Notes: generated by a model not told the origin, from the sequence alone. Counted from the first letter of the stretch, positions 23,109 to 31,068 are shown. The stretch is DNA of 49,459 bases from UMGS755 sp045597205 (GCA_045597205.1 JAZODT010000073.1:1-49459), one strand, 5' to 3'. A program made the numbers and translations.

Positions 23109-24658
23109 GACCTTATCAAGACCAAGCGGTGACCCATGCCACGGATATGCTTTCTGAACGTGGCAATTCTTTAATCGTAGCCGGTACCGGTGCAGGAAAG
23201 ACCATTATGCTGGCGGCGGTGATTGGTCGATTCTTTAACGGATTTCGTGCTATTCATAAAAGAAGTCCGCACATTTTGGTGCTTGTGCACAGAGAAGAGA
23301 TTCACAATCAGAATCACAAGAAGTTTTCTTTGGTGTGCCCCAACATTTCCACTTCCGAAATTACTGCTGTGCGGAAAAGCCTTCACGGCAACGTGCATTT
23401 CGGCATGGTGCAGACAGTGGGCAATTTGCTTCACGAGTTTGCAAAAGCCGGCAGTTATTTCGATTTAATTGTTATTGACGAGGCGCATCATGCTGCAGCT
23501 TCTACCTATGAAGAAATTATTAAGTGGAACAAAGCAGGCAAGCCTGATGCGGCATTATTAGGCGTGACGGCTACACCCAACCGAGGCGACAAACTACCGC
23601 TGATACATCTGTTTGATAACTATTATCAGATCAGCGTGAAATTTTTAATTGAAAGTCATTATTTGGTGCGGCCTGCCTTTTTGGATTTGTCTCCGGTGTT
23701 TAACATTGGCGATAAGTCAGAAACCGGCCATCTTGCCAAAAACTGCAAGGATGATGTGGAAGGACGTGCTATGATAGATAATCTGTGTGATTTCTTTTTA
23801 GAAAGGAAAGAACCGGGAAAGAGCATTATCTTTGCGCCAAACCACGAATTTTGCGAAAGGATCTATGACCGGCTTAAAAGCTCCGGGAGAAATCCGGCTT
23901 ATTTGGGATTGGGTCTTGATGATGCTTCCAGGAAAGCGGAGCTTGACCGGTTCGAAAACGGCGAATGCGAAGAGCTGATTAATGTGGATATCTGCACGGA
24001 AGGCTATGATTACCCCGACCTTCGCAACCTTGTTGATTTTGACACCAACGGTACCCATGGGCAATGGGTGCAGAAGGTTGGCCGGGTTCTTCGCACAGCG
24101 CCAGGGAAAGCATCCTGCACCGTTATCGATTTTGGCGGGAATGTGGCCTTATATCCTGACGGCATTGAAACAGATGTAGCCTTAGAGGGTGCGGTTAAAA
24201 AAGAAAAAGGCCAGAAGCTCATGGAGCGGGATCTGTTTAAAAACGGTACCGAAAAAGTTACAGCCCAAGTGATTGATGAAACAGATGAGACGTTTACACC
24301 GTACCATCTGCCACCGGGGTTTGAGACTGTTAATGATGCAGATTATGGGATTGTGTTTGTCTCCTGCGGAGAAAAAAAGGATTGCATTATCGTGCCGGAT
24401 GGAGATGCTTTCATATTATATCGAGGGAATAAAAAAGAGCTTCGCCAGAGTATGCGTGCTGATTTTAATGCCTGCATGGGAACGGCGGTTCTTTGCAGCG
24501 ACGCCCCGCCTGCAAGCGGGAGGATCATCAGTAACCTGCAGATTAAAATGTTGGCGCCGGAATATCCTACTTCTGCTCTGACATGGGAAGGTGCCAACTG
24601 CTGCATTTGCTGGAAGACATGGAAGAGTGTTATTTCATCGGATGGTGCAGGCTTATGA
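23099..24658 (+). CDS. DEAH-box superfamily 2 DNA helicase
   Basis: The 519-aa helicase has motif I AGTGAGKT (about residue 28), motif II VIDEAHHAA, motif III VTATPNRGD, helicase C with SIIFAPNHEFCERIYDRL and motif VI QKVGRVLRTAPG. A C-terminal extension of about 150 residues is not recognisable. It resembles phage RadD/SSL2-type helicases encoded beside YqaJ and RecT, and may load replication or process recombination intermediates. Start ATG 23099 overlaps the nuclease gene; its TGA overlaps the next ATG (ATGA). Confidence 0.9.
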   Translation: MQLRPYQDQAVTHATDMLSERGNSLIVAGTGAGKTIMLAAVIGRFFNGFRAIHKRSPHILVLVHREEIHNQNHKKFSLVCPNISTSEITAVRKSLHGNVHFGMVQTVGNLLHEFAKAGSYFDLIVIDEAHHAAASTYEEIIKWNKAGKPDAALLGVTATPNRGDKLPLIHLFDNYYQISVKFLIESHYLVRPAFLDLSPVFNIGDKSETGHLAKNCKDDVEGRAMIDNLCDFFLERKEPGKSIIFAPNHEFCERIYDRLKSSGRNPAYLGLGLDDASRKAELDRFENGECEELINVDICTEGYDYPDLRNLVDFDTNGTHGQWVQKVGRVLRTAPGKASCTVIDFGGNVALYPDGIETDVALEGAVKKEKGQKLMERDLFKNGTEKVTAQVIDETDETFTPYHLPPGFETVNDADYGIVFVSCGEKKDCIIVPDGDAFILYRGNKKELRQSMRADFNACMGTAVLCSDAPPASGRIISNLQIKMLAPEYPTSALTWEGANCCICWKTWKSVISSDGAGL

Positions 24659-25299
24659 TATTGGGAAATATTGTTGCTTATGATGGCAGCATTTTAACAG
24701 TTAAAGCCCGATTTCGCGATACAGAGCAGATGATCAGGAAGGGCATTCACACGGCGCAGGTGATATTGGAAGATGGGCGGCATATTTCATTAGAACAAAG
24801 AAAAAAGATATATGCTACCTTTAATGACATAGCAAATTACACTGGGTACGTGCCTGAGGAGGTTAAGGCATTTGCAAAATGCGATTTCATAGCGGCTACC
24901 GGATATGATGATTTCTCTTTATCGGATGTGGATATGAGTACTGCCAGAGCCTTTTTAGAGCATTTAATAGAGTTTTGTCTTTTGTGGGGCATCCCCACCA
25001 AAGATTCCCTTTTAGATCGTGCGCCGGATGTAGCGCGGTACATTTACAAGTGCGCACTGCATAAAAAGTGCTGCATCTCCGGCAAGAAGGCGGAACTCCA
25101 TCATTTGGATGCGGTGGGCATGGGCCGGAACCGGAAGGACATTATCCATATTGGGATGGAAGTGATTCCGCTGTCAGCGGCGTTGCATCAGGAAGCGCAC
25201 ACTATAGGCAAGAAAAGCTTTTGCGAGAAGTATCATGTGTTTGGTGTACGGGCAGATGAGGAAATCTGCAGAACATATAAATTGAAAGGAAGAGATTAA
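24655..25299 (+). CDS. Putative HNHc nuclease
   Basis: The 214-aa protein has a C-terminal HNH-like site: CCISGKKAELHHLDAVG, then a segment with Asn and ALHQEAH. The N-terminal 130 residues match the uncharacterised start of phage 'putative HNHc nuclease' proteins that usually follow recombination genes. ATG 24655 overlaps the helicase stop (ATGA); a longer frame from 24583 would overlap it by 76 nt. It may cut branched DNA or help packaging, but the role is not known. Confidence 0.75.
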   Translation: MILGNIVAYDGSILTVKARFRDTEQMIRKGIHTAQVILEDGRHISLEQRKKIYATFNDIANYTGYVPEEVKAFAKCDFIAATGYDDFSLSDVDMSTARAFLEHLIEFCLLWGIPTKDSLLDRAPDVARYIYKCALHKKCCISGKKAELHHLDAVGMGRNRKDIIHIGMEVIPLSAALHQEAHTIGKKSFCEKYHVFGVRADEEICRTYKLKGRD

Positions 25300-25719
25300 A
25301 TGAACAAAGTCGAACTGAAGGAAATGATTGGCGGCGGTTTGCAGGAGCAGTTTGGGAAATCTTTTGAAAAAGTGGTCGAGAACCTTTTGAATCCCAACAC
25401 GCCCTATAAGAAAGTCGTGAAATCACCATTAAGCTGAAATTTACACAGAATGAAGCAAGGGACGATGTGAAATGCGCCGTGCAGGTTTCTGAAAAATTAG
25501 CGCCGCAGGCACCCATGGAGACTGCTTTTGCAATAGGGAAGAATCTGCGTGACGGTAAGTTGTATGCCGAAGAATACGGCAAGCAGTTAAAGGGGTCAAA
25601 TGTCACTGGATGACACAGAGCAGCCAAAAGTGGTTTCTGTGGATACGGAGACAGGTGAAATCCTTGGAGAGCAACAGCGCGGAACGGTTATTAATTTTAG
25701 AAAAGCAGCAGCACAATAA
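25300..25719 (+). pseudogene. 'Replication terminator protein'-like phage gene with two frameshifts
   Basis: ATG 25300 opens 45 codons ending at TGA 25435. The -1 frame continues from about 25410 (REITIKLKFTQNEAR through KLYAEEYGKQLKG) to 25611, and the original frame resumes at 25600 (MSLDDTEQPK to NFRKAAAQ) to TAA 25717. Joined, the product is about 139 aa and matches, from memory, a clostridial phage family labelled 'replication terminator protein'. A one-base loss near 25411-25418 and a one-base gain near 25595-25599 would explain it. The last part could also start on its own at ATG 25600. Confidence 0.6.
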
Positions 25720-25739
25720 GAAAGGAATAGGTGAGAAAA

Positions 25740-26462
25740 ATGATTGAAAAAGCATTACGATATTTAAACAGCATGGTGACTCCTACCATTAGAGAGATTA
25801 ACGGCGAACAGTACTCGGATAAGCCATTACACAGAATATACCGCAACCCTAAGGCCAGCGCAATAGAAATGAATACATTATCCAGCTTGGTTGATTACAT
25901 TAAATCCGATGTGGATGAGATGAAAGGCAATATGATTATTCATATTCAGAGCCCCACAAGGGTGGAGTTATATTCATGCCTGGATGATGAAAGGGAACGA
26001 GAGCATATTGCGGTTGTTTATGCGCGTGTTCCGGATTTTAAATTCGGGCAATTTATGGAACACGAAAACTTTTGCATTAATTTGCAATCTAAATTCATTA
26101 GTGACCCAGATACTGATAAGGAGCTGCTTTTAAAATTTGCCGGAACCGTTGAAGCCGGAAGTGTAGCAGAATACGGCGATGATGGCGTGACACAAAAGGC
26201 AACAGTGAAAACAGGTATTACATCTAAGGAGGATGCTGTTGTTCCCAGTCCTGCATTCTTAATTCCTTACAGAACCTTTATCGAAGTAGAACAGCCGGGT
26301 TCACAGTTTATCTTCAGGATGAAAGACGGAAAATATGATGGTGTGCAATGCGCTCTGTTCGAAGCTGATGGCGGTGCATGGGAGATTGAGGCCATGGACA
26401 ATATCAAGACCTATTTAGAGGTTCAATTGGAAGGTATTGAAAATTTTATCATTATCTCATAA
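25740..26462 (+). CDS. Conserved phage protein, DUF2303-like position
   Basis: A 240-aa protein with no catalytic motif I recognise. It has an IYRNPKASAIEMNTLSSLVDY segment near residue 35 and a C-terminal PSPAFLIPYRTFIEVEQP stretch that is common in phage proteins encoded between recombination genes and ssb. The start ATG 25740 has AGGTGAG 5 nt upstream; a GTG at 25731 is the alternative. It is probably a DNA-metabolism accessory protein; the DUF2303 likeness is tentative. Confidence 0.6.
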   Translation: MIEKALRYLNSMVTPTIREINGEQYSDKPLHRIYRNPKASAIEMNTLSSLVDYIKSDVDEMKGNMIIHIQSPTRVELYSCLDDEREREHIAVVYARVPDFKFGQFMEHENFCINLQSKFISDPDTDKELLLKFAGTVEAGSVAEYGDDGVTQKATVKTGITSKEDAVVPSPAFLIPYRTFIEVEQPGSQFIFRMKDGKYDGVQCALFEADGGAWEIEAMDNIKTYLEVQLEGIENFIIIS

Positions 26463-26472
26463 ATTAAACGTT

Positions 26473-26500
26473 GCCCTTGCCGGTGCATGCCGGCAAGGGC
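26473..26500. other. Perfect 11-bp hairpin upstream of ssb
   Basis: GCCCTTGCCGG pairs with CCGGCAAGGGC around a 6-nt loop, 10 nt after the preceding stop. Only TTT follows, so it may be a weak terminator, or an mRNA-stability or processing site that adjusts ssb levels. Confidence 0.7.
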
Positions 26501-26518
26501 TTTCCGGAAGGTGATTAT

Positions 26519-26914
26519 ATGAACAAGGTGATTTTAGTAGGCAGACTTGCAAAAGATCCGGAGCTTCGTGCCACACAGAGCGGTACTTCGGTGGTTAGTT
26601 TTACAGTAGCGTGTGACCGTAAGTTTACAGAAGAGGGCGAACGGTCTGCCGACTTCATCAGCTGCATTGCCTGGGGTAAGACAGCTGAGTTTATCAGCCG
26701 GTATTTTACTAAAGGGATGCGGATTGCGCTGTCAGGTCGGATTCAGGTGCGGAGCTGGGAGGATGACAAGGGCAATAAGCGGTATGCCACAGAGGTTGTG
26801 GCGGAAGATGTGGAATTTGCACAGAGTAAGAACGAAGGCGGACAAGCTCCATCAGCGCCAAATGCGGACCTGGATGGATTTATGCCGGTAGAGGATGAGG
26901 ATTTGCCGTTTTAA
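26519..26914 (+). CDS. ssb: Single-stranded DNA-binding protein
   Basis: The 131-aa protein has the SSB OB fold (MNKVILVGRLAKDPELR, then FISCIAWGKTAEFISRYF and KGMRIALSGRIQVRSW) and ends in the acidic tip DEDLPF, which recruits partner enzymes. The start is ATG 26519 after GGAAGGTGA. It should coat single strands for the RecT system and phage replication. Confidence 0.97.
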   Translation: MNKVILVGRLAKDPELRATQSGTSVVSFTVACDRKFTEEGERSADFISCIAWGKTAEFISRYFTKGMRIALSGRIQVRSWEDDKGNKRYATEVVAEDVEFAQSKNEGGQAPSAPNADLDGFMPVEDEDLPF

Positions 26915-26932
26915 AATTGGAGGGGGCTAACG

Positions 26933-27613
26933 TTGAAAAACAGTTTAATTTTATATCATGCTTATTCAGAACACTTTGAGCTTTTAACTGATGAAGAGTT
27001 AGGGCAACTCCTTCGTGCGATAATGCTTTATGATGAGCAGGGCATTATTACAGAACTTGAAGGCATGGCGAAGATGGCATTTTCTTTTATTAAAAAAGAT
27101 TTAGATATTTCTCGGGAAAAGTATGCGGCTAAATGTGAAAAGAACCGGGAGAACGGCGAAAAAGGCGGTCGAGGTAATAAAAAGGAAATTGAAGAACAAA
27201 GCGAACGCAAAAACGAAGAAAGCGAAAAAAGCGAACGCTTTTCCGAAAAACCCAAAAAAGCCGATAATGATAATGATAATGAAAATAATAATGAGCATGA
27301 TAATGATAATGTAAAGCGTAAACGCTTTAAGGCGCCTGCTCTTTCGGAAGTGCAGGCCTACTGTGCCGAGCGTAAAAACAATGTTGACCCTGAGCGGTTT
27401 ATGGCCTATTATACATCCAATGGCTGGAAGGTAGGGAAGAATCCTATGAAGGATTGGAAGGCAGCGGTAAGAAGCTGGGAAAAGAACGAGCTTGACATAG
27501 GCAGCTCGGCAGGGCAGAGAGCGGCACCGGCAAAACCGTCCAGGCATGACTATGAGGAGCTGCAGCGTAAAGCGTTTATGAATTTGAACAGCGGAGGGAT
27601 AAAGGATGATTAA
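26933..27613 (+). CDS. Phage replication protein, DUF6291-like N-terminus
   Basis: The 226-aa protein starts at TTG after GGAGGGGG. The N-terminal 65 residues (LILYHAYSEHFELLTDEELGQL) match DUF6291, known from phage replication regions. A basic KNRENGEKGGRGNKK motif and a charged linker (about 85-125) with Asp-Asn repeats follow. A C-terminal domain has YYTSNGWKVGKNPMKDWKAAVRSW, the usual end of phage replisome organiser and DnaD-like proteins. It probably binds the origin or loads the helicase. Confidence 0.75.
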   Translation: MKNSLILYHAYSEHFELLTDEELGQLLRAIMLYDEQGIITELEGMAKMAFSFIKKDLDISREKYAAKCEKNRENGEKGGRGNKKEIEEQSERKNEESEKSERFSEKPKKADNDNDNENNNEHDNDNVKRKRFKAPALSEVQAYCAERKNNVDPERFMAYYTSNGWKVGKNPMKDWKAAVRSWEKNELDIGSSAGQRAAPAKPSRHDYEELQRKAFMNLNSGGIKDD

Positions 27614-27959
27614 AATTACAGTGCCTAATATTCCGCCGTCAAACAACGAGTTTATGGGGAACAGCCATTCCTTTCGAGTTTATCAGGAACGGAAGGAAGA
27701 ATGGCATTGGCTTGTGAAAGCAGCTATCAGAGAAAGACCTGTCCGGCCCTTTGCTAAGGCAACGGTGACCATTACATATTTCTTCCCGGACAGAAGGCGG
27801 AGAGACCTGGACAATTATAGCGGGAAGTTTATTTTAGATGCCCTGGTGAAAGAAGGCATCATCGCAGATGATAACTTTTTCGTGATTAACCTTCAGCTGA
27901 AGGCGGAGATAGATAGGGCAAGAGTGAGAACGGAGATTATGGTGGAAGGAGAAGCATGA
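27606..27959 (+). CDS. rusA: RusA-like Holliday junction resolvase
   Basis: The 117-aa protein has RusA family length and motifs: VPNIPPSNNEFMG at the start and the catalytic Asp cluster in DRRRRDLDNYSGKFILDAL, with DD in IADDNF. It should resolve branched recombination intermediates before packaging. It overlaps the gene before by 8 nt and the MazG-like gene after by ATGA. Confidence 0.92.
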   Translation: MIKITVPNIPPSNNEFMGNSHSFRVYQERKEEWHWLVKAAIRERPVRPFAKATVTITYFFPDRRRRDLDNYSGKFILDALVKEGIIADDNFFVINLQLKAEIDRARVRTEIMVEGEA

Positions 27960-28279
27960 TGAATTTAACTGAATTTGCAAAAAAGGTACATCAGAACGCA
28001 GTGGAGCATGGCTGGTGGGAGGAAGAGCGGAGTTTTGGAGATATTGTTGCATTGTGTCATTCTGAACTGTCTGAAGCTTTGGAGGAATACAGAAAAAATA
28101 ATCCGCATTTTTACTATGACGGTGAAAAGCCAGAAGGGATAGCGGTTGAATTGGCGGATTGTATCATTCGAATTTTGGACTATTGCGGCCGAGAAGAAAT
28201 TGATATCGAGGCTATCATCCTGGAGAAACATGAGTTTAATAAGACCAGGCCGTATAAACATGGTGGGAAGGTGATGTAG
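27956..28279 (+). CDS. MazG-like nucleotide pyrophosphohydrolase
   Basis: The 107-aa protein has the MazG/all-alpha NTP pyrophosphatase pattern: ALCHSELSEALEEYR (ExxE metal site) and GIAVELADCIIRILDY (ExxD metal site). Phage MazG enzymes hydrolyse NTPs or alarmones and may tune the host nucleotide pool. It starts in the rusA stop (ATGA); a second ATG at 27959 is possible. Confidence 0.88.
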   Translation: MMNLTEFAKKVHQNAVEHGWWEEERSFGDIVALCHSELSEALEEYRKNNPHFYYDGEKPEGIAVELADCIIRILDYCGREEIDIEAIILEKHEFNKTRPYKHGGKVM

Positions 28280-28280
28280 C

Positions 28281-28436
28281 GTGAGAAAATGCATTCATGA
28301 ATGCAAATACAGTGCACACGGATGGCGTGGAATCCGGTGCAAGACTACAGGAACATTCAGACATGGTTGCGAATGGAGACGATGCCGGTGGTTTCGGCCG
28401 ACGCTGTGGTTCAGGTTGTTTGGGAAATGGTGGTGA
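28281..28436 (+). CDS. Small Cys- and Trp-rich protein
   Basis: A 51-aa basic protein from GTG 28281 with an N-terminal CIHEC motif and further Cys at spaced positions, and a Trp/Arg-rich tail. GGGAAGG lies upstream. The Cys spacing (C-x3-C then single Cys) suggests a small metal-binding fold. The longer frame over the same DNA has a less plausible translation upstream of 28442. Confidence 0.5.
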   Translation: MRKCIHECKYSAHGWRGIRCKTTGTFRHGCEWRRCRWFRPTLWFRLFGKWW

Positions 28437-28441
28437 GGAAG

Positions 28442-28993
28442 ATGACAGATAACGAGATTATAAAGCTTTATGAAGTGTGCAAAAAATTAACAGAATGCAG
28501 GGGTTGTGGGGCTTACGACACAGAGTTTTGTCTTGATAAACACCCTGAAATGATAACAGACCTAATCAACCGCCAAAAAGCAGAGATTGTCGAGTTGCAA
28601 CACAAAATTGAGAGTTGCAATTCAGAGATTAAGAGGTTGGAAGAAGCAGGGGAAGAAGCCGTTTCTTGTTTTACTCGCATGGAAACACTTTATAAAATCA
28701 AATGCAAGGAATTAGAGGTTGTAAAAAACCGTAGCAATTCAGTTTTGTTACCGGACTTAAAGTATCGGCAGACGGTATACCTAATTTACGGAGGCAAAGT
28801 AAAGCCTTTAGAAGTTAGCTCCTACACAATAAGGCCTGAATATAATAATTTATTACAGATTCATCTATATAAAAACGGATTTAATGGTTGTTGTACGATG
28901 GAGGATTTTGGCAAAACAGTATTCCTCGCCAAGGAGGAAGCCGAACAGGCATTGAGAAAGGATGATGGGAATGAAAGCAAAACTGAAATTTGA
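28442..28993 (+). CDS. Phage protein with coiled coil, unknown
   Basis: The 183-aa protein starts at ATG 28442 with GAGGAAG just upstream. It opens with a Cys-rich patch (CKKLTECRGCGAYDTEFC), a usual start for small phage proteins of Clostridia, then a coiled coil (residues about 45-95) and a C-terminal domain of mixed beta and helix. No enzymatic motif. Function unknown. Confidence 0.65.
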   Translation: MTDNEIIKLYEVCKKLTECRGCGAYDTEFCLDKHPEMITDLINRQKAEIVELQHKIESCNSEIKRLEEAGEEAVSCFTRMETLYKIKCKELEVVKNRSNSVLLPDLKYRQTVYLIYGGKVKPLEVSSYTIRPEYNNLLQIHLYKNGFNGCCTMEDFGKTVFLAKEEAEQALRKDDGNESKTEI

Positions 28994-29300
28994 TTGCAAA
29001 AACTGTATTGACGATATAACCATTGAAGTAGATTTTGTTGGAAAAACAATGACGGATTTTACCAAAATAAGAGGAATAGCACATAAGCAAGGATGGTCTA
29101 TCGGGAGAGATTGCTATTGCCCGTCTTGTTATGCTAATCTTCCAGCCCATTGTGGTACTTGCGAACATTTTGAGGGGAATAAGTCGATGGGTGGTTTGCT
29201 GTGCCGAAAGGATGGGAATTTTACAACATCATATGACTATTGCGAAAGTTACCAACCTTTTCACGGATATAAAGAGAAAGGCGGTGCGGAGGATGCGTGA
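28971..29300 (+). CDS. Zinc-ribbon phage protein
   Basis: The 109-aa protein contains DCKNC, CYCPSCYANLP, HCGTCEHF and a late C-x-n-C pair, enough Cys for two zinc sites. The middle (PSCYANLPAHCGTCEHFEG) resembles zinc-ribbon proteins often found in phage accessory regions. Start ATG 28971 lies after AAAGGA; ATGs at 28962 and 28965 are alternatives. It overlaps both neighbours. Confidence 0.6.
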   Translation: MKAKLKFDCKNCIDDITIEVDFVGKTMTDFTKIRGIAHKQGWSIGRDCYCPSCYANLPAHCGTCEHFEGNKSMGGLLCRKDGNFTTSYDYCESYQPFHGYKEKGGAEDA

Positions 29301-29667
29301 AATTTTATGCAGAGGAAAAAGTGAAGACACTCTCCAATGGGTTGAGGGCTGGTATTACAAAACCTATTGTAAAACCGGAATACAGGAGAGAGGACATTTC
29401 AAATACATAAACTGTTTACCAGAGACAATAGGACAATACACAGGCTTAACCGACAAGAACGGCAGGAAGATTTTTGAGGGGGATATTGGAAGAGGCGTTG
29501 ATGGATTGTTTCTTGTTCGTTGGAGCGAAGGAAAATCTGCATTTGTTATGAATTTTTATGATTATCCGTGTGAAGAATTATATCTTGAAGAAATGTGGGA
29601 TGATAGCGAAGTAATCGGCAACATACACGATAATCCGGAACTATTGGAAGGCGGTGGGGAGGGATGA
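29293..29667 (+). CDS. YopX family phage protein
   Basis: The 124-aa protein shows the YopX pattern: an N-terminal MREILCRGK start, QYTGLTDKNGRKIFEGDI in the middle and VIGNIHDNPELLE near the end. YopX proteins are common in Bacillota phages with no known function; the fold is SH3-like. GGAGG precedes ATG 29293, which overlaps the stop of the zinc-ribbon gene by 8 nt. Confidence 0.9.
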   Translation: MREILCRGKSEDTLQWVEGWYYKTYCKTGIQERGHFKYINCLPETIGQYTGLTDKNGRKIFEGDIGRGVDGLFLVRWSEGKSAFVMNFYDYPCEELYLEEMWDDSEVIGNIHDNPELLEGGGEG

Positions 29668-29819
29668 CATTACATGACATATCTAATATTCGTAGATTTA
29701 TTGGTATGGTAGAGGGAGTTACATTTTCTTTGCCTGAACAGGCACAATCTTTGATATATGATTATATCGAGGTTGTAGATGCTATTCTTGACCGAGAAGA
29801 GAAAGAAGGTGCGGAGTGA
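29664..29819 (+). CDS. Small helical acidic protein
   Basis: A 51-aa protein whose ATG overlaps the YopX stop (ATGA) and whose TGA shares a base with the next ATG (TGATG). It is acidic and probably two helices. No family recognised. The double stop-start overlap with good RBS (GGGGAGGG) supports it as expressed. Confidence 0.6.
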   Translation: MTLHDISNIRRFIGMVEGVTFSLPEQAQSLIYDYIEVVDAILDREEKEGAE

Positions 29820-30094
29820 TGGCAAATAGAGTGTGTGAAAGGTGCATCCATTATGACGTATGCTTATTGCATGAAGATAATTTTATTGAGGATGTTGCTA
29901 AGAATGGCTTTTGTGGCAAATTCAAAAACAAGGACGACGTTGCGGAAGTAAAGCATGGGTATTGGATAGGTCAACATCCTAAAGTGCCAAAATGTAGCGT
30001 TTGCGGTGCTATAGATTGGAATAAAGGCGATTATTGCAGATATTGCGGTGCAAAAATGGATGGGGAGGAGAATAACCATGGTAAACAACAATAA
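29819..30094 (+). CDS. Zinc-ribbon protein
   Basis: The 91-aa protein has an N-terminal CERCIHYDVC motif and a C-terminal zinc ribbon with CSVCG and CRYCGAKM. The CSVCG/YCRYCGAKM pair is common in small phage and plasmid zinc-ribbon proteins. Function unknown; it may bind nucleic acid or protein. Confidence 0.7.
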   Translation: MANRVCERCIHYDVCLLHEDNFIEDVAKNGFCGKFKNKDDVAEVKHGYWIGQHPKVPKCSVCGAIDWNKGDYCRYCGAKMDGEENNHGKQQ

Positions 30095-30290
30095 ACTGCG
30101 GGGAAGAATTGTAGAAAAGGGTTTGAGTATTGGCAAGGTAGCGGAAGATATTGGGCTTTCAGCATCCACCCTTGGCCGGAAGCTCCGGGGGATAGCGGAT
30201 ATGACATTAAGGGAAGCAGAGATGCTTTGTCATGTGTTGGATATTCCCAAAAACGAAATTTTAAATTACTTTTTTGTACAGGAGGGATAA
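30078..30290 (+). CDS. XRE-like helix-turn-helix protein
   Basis: The 70-aa protein is almost entirely a helix-turn-helix (LRGRIVEKGLSIGKVAEDIG, then LSASTLGRKL), of the type of DUF739-like phage regulators. ATG 30078 follows GGGGAGGAG. Its location late in the early operon suggests it feeds back on early promoters or affects the switch to late genes. It overlaps the preceding gene by 17 nt. Confidence 0.75.
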   Translation: MVNNNKLRGRIVEKGLSIGKVAEDIGLSASTLGRKLRGIADMTLREAEMLCHVLDIPKNEILNYFFVQEG

Positions 30291-30291
30291 T

Positions 30292-30459
30292 GTGCCTGGT
30301 GTAAAGACGAATTGTTTTGGGTTTCATCCTAAGACTAAGGAATGTAAAATTATGACGGAGACAATCTGCAGGAAGAGAAAATGCAGTTTTTTTAAAACAG
30401 AAAAGGCTTATCTGGATGGATTAAAAAAATATCCTATAAAAGAAAAGGCTAAACAGTAA
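30292..30459 (+). CDS. Small Cys-rich protein, GTG start
   Basis: A 55-aa basic protein beginning at GTG 30292, 8 nt after GGAGGG. It has Cys at regular distances (NCFGF, ECKIM, ICRKRKCSFF), consistent with a small zinc-binding module found in several clostridial phages. Function unknown. Confidence 0.6.
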   Translation: MPGVKTNCFGFHPKTKECKIMTETICRKRKCSFFKTEKAYLDGLKKYPIKEKAKQ

Positions 30460-30485
30460 AGTTTAAGATGTAAACAGGAGGAGCT

Positions 30486-30929
30486 ATGCCGAGAGAGTAT
30501 CAGATTAAAAGGAGTAATCCGTATCACATAGAAAACAGTAATACATATCGGGAAACGCTGTATATTGTCAAAGATTATCATAATCTGTTAAAACAACGAG
30601 AGCAAATATTAATTGAAAGCCCAGCTCCTCCGGATGGGATGCCGAGAGCCAGCGGGACATCAGACTCAACGTTTTATAAAGCTTCAGTCCTAGCGACTGT
30701 TAATACAAAAATTGAAGCAATCGAGCAGACAATTTCTGTCTTGAGGGGAAAATACGCAGATACCTGCACAGGGGAAGTTTTCGATGCGTATGAATCCTTC
30801 CTTGATTATGCAGTGTTTTGTTATTATCGTAGCAGGCCGGATAGGGATGTTGCTCCTGGTATGAGGACATGGTTAAGATACCGTTCGGAATTTGTGTGGA
30901 ATGTGGCAAAAAAACTAAACTTTTTTTAA
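30486..30929 (+). CDS. RinA-like late transcription regulator
   Basis: The 147-aa protein carries the SPAPPDGMPRASGTSD motif near residue 44, the hallmark of the RinA/ArpU-like family, with a C-terminal helical part (WLRYRSEFVWNVAKKL) in the place of the family's DNA-binding helix. RinA-type proteins turn on packaging and morphogenesis genes. It lies directly upstream of a candidate promoter and the terminase genes, as expected. GGAGGAG precedes the ATG. Confidence 0.75.
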   Translation: MPREYQIKRSNPYHIENSNTYRETLYIVKDYHNLLKQREQILIESPAPPDGMPRASGTSDSTFYKASVLATVNTKIEAIEQTISVLRGKYADTCTGEVFDAYESFLDYAVFCYYRSRPDRDVAPGMRTWLRYRSEFVWNVAKKLNFF

Positions 30930-30955
30930 AAATGTCACTTTGGGAACATTTCAAG

Positions 30956-30964
30956 TGGTATAAT
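30956..30964 (+). promoter_or_regulatory. Candidate late promoter (extended -10)
   Basis: TGGTATAAT is an extended -10 element with no good -35 box (nearest TTGGGA has a 13-nt spacer). A promoter lacking -35 and lying between the RinA-like gene and terS is a natural activator-dependent late promoter. Confidence 0.5.
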
Positions 30965-30990
30965 AGGTACAATGAGAAAAATATTTAAAG

Positions 30991-31020
30991 GCGTCTGTCG
31001 ATTATGGCAGGCGCTTTTTT
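30991..31020 (+). terminator. Hairpin terminator before terS
   Basis: GCGTCTG pairs with CAGGCGC around a 10-nt loop and is followed by TTTTTT. It sits about 20 nt after the predicted late transcript start, so late transcription may need antitermination here. Confidence 0.75.
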
Positions 31021-31068
31021 GGTGCCGAAAGTCGGCGGATGAGGATGGCGGGTAGTAGTTAAGGAGAG

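Noticed and set aside
24583..24654. Upstream extension of the HNHc nuclease gene
   Set aside because: It would overlap the helicase gene by 76 nt without an RBS; ATG 24655 has the usual ATGA overlap.
25411..25437. Programmed -1 frameshift in the replication terminator-like gene
   Set aside because: No convincing X-XXY-YYZ heptamer lies in the allowed stretch after the -1-frame stop at 25407; an indel explains it better, together with the second shift.
27101..27646. Long minus-strand frame of 181 codons
   Set aside because: It is a shadow of the DUF6291-like gene and rusA; the Ile/Phe-rich translation comes from the AT-rich linker, and no RBS is visible.
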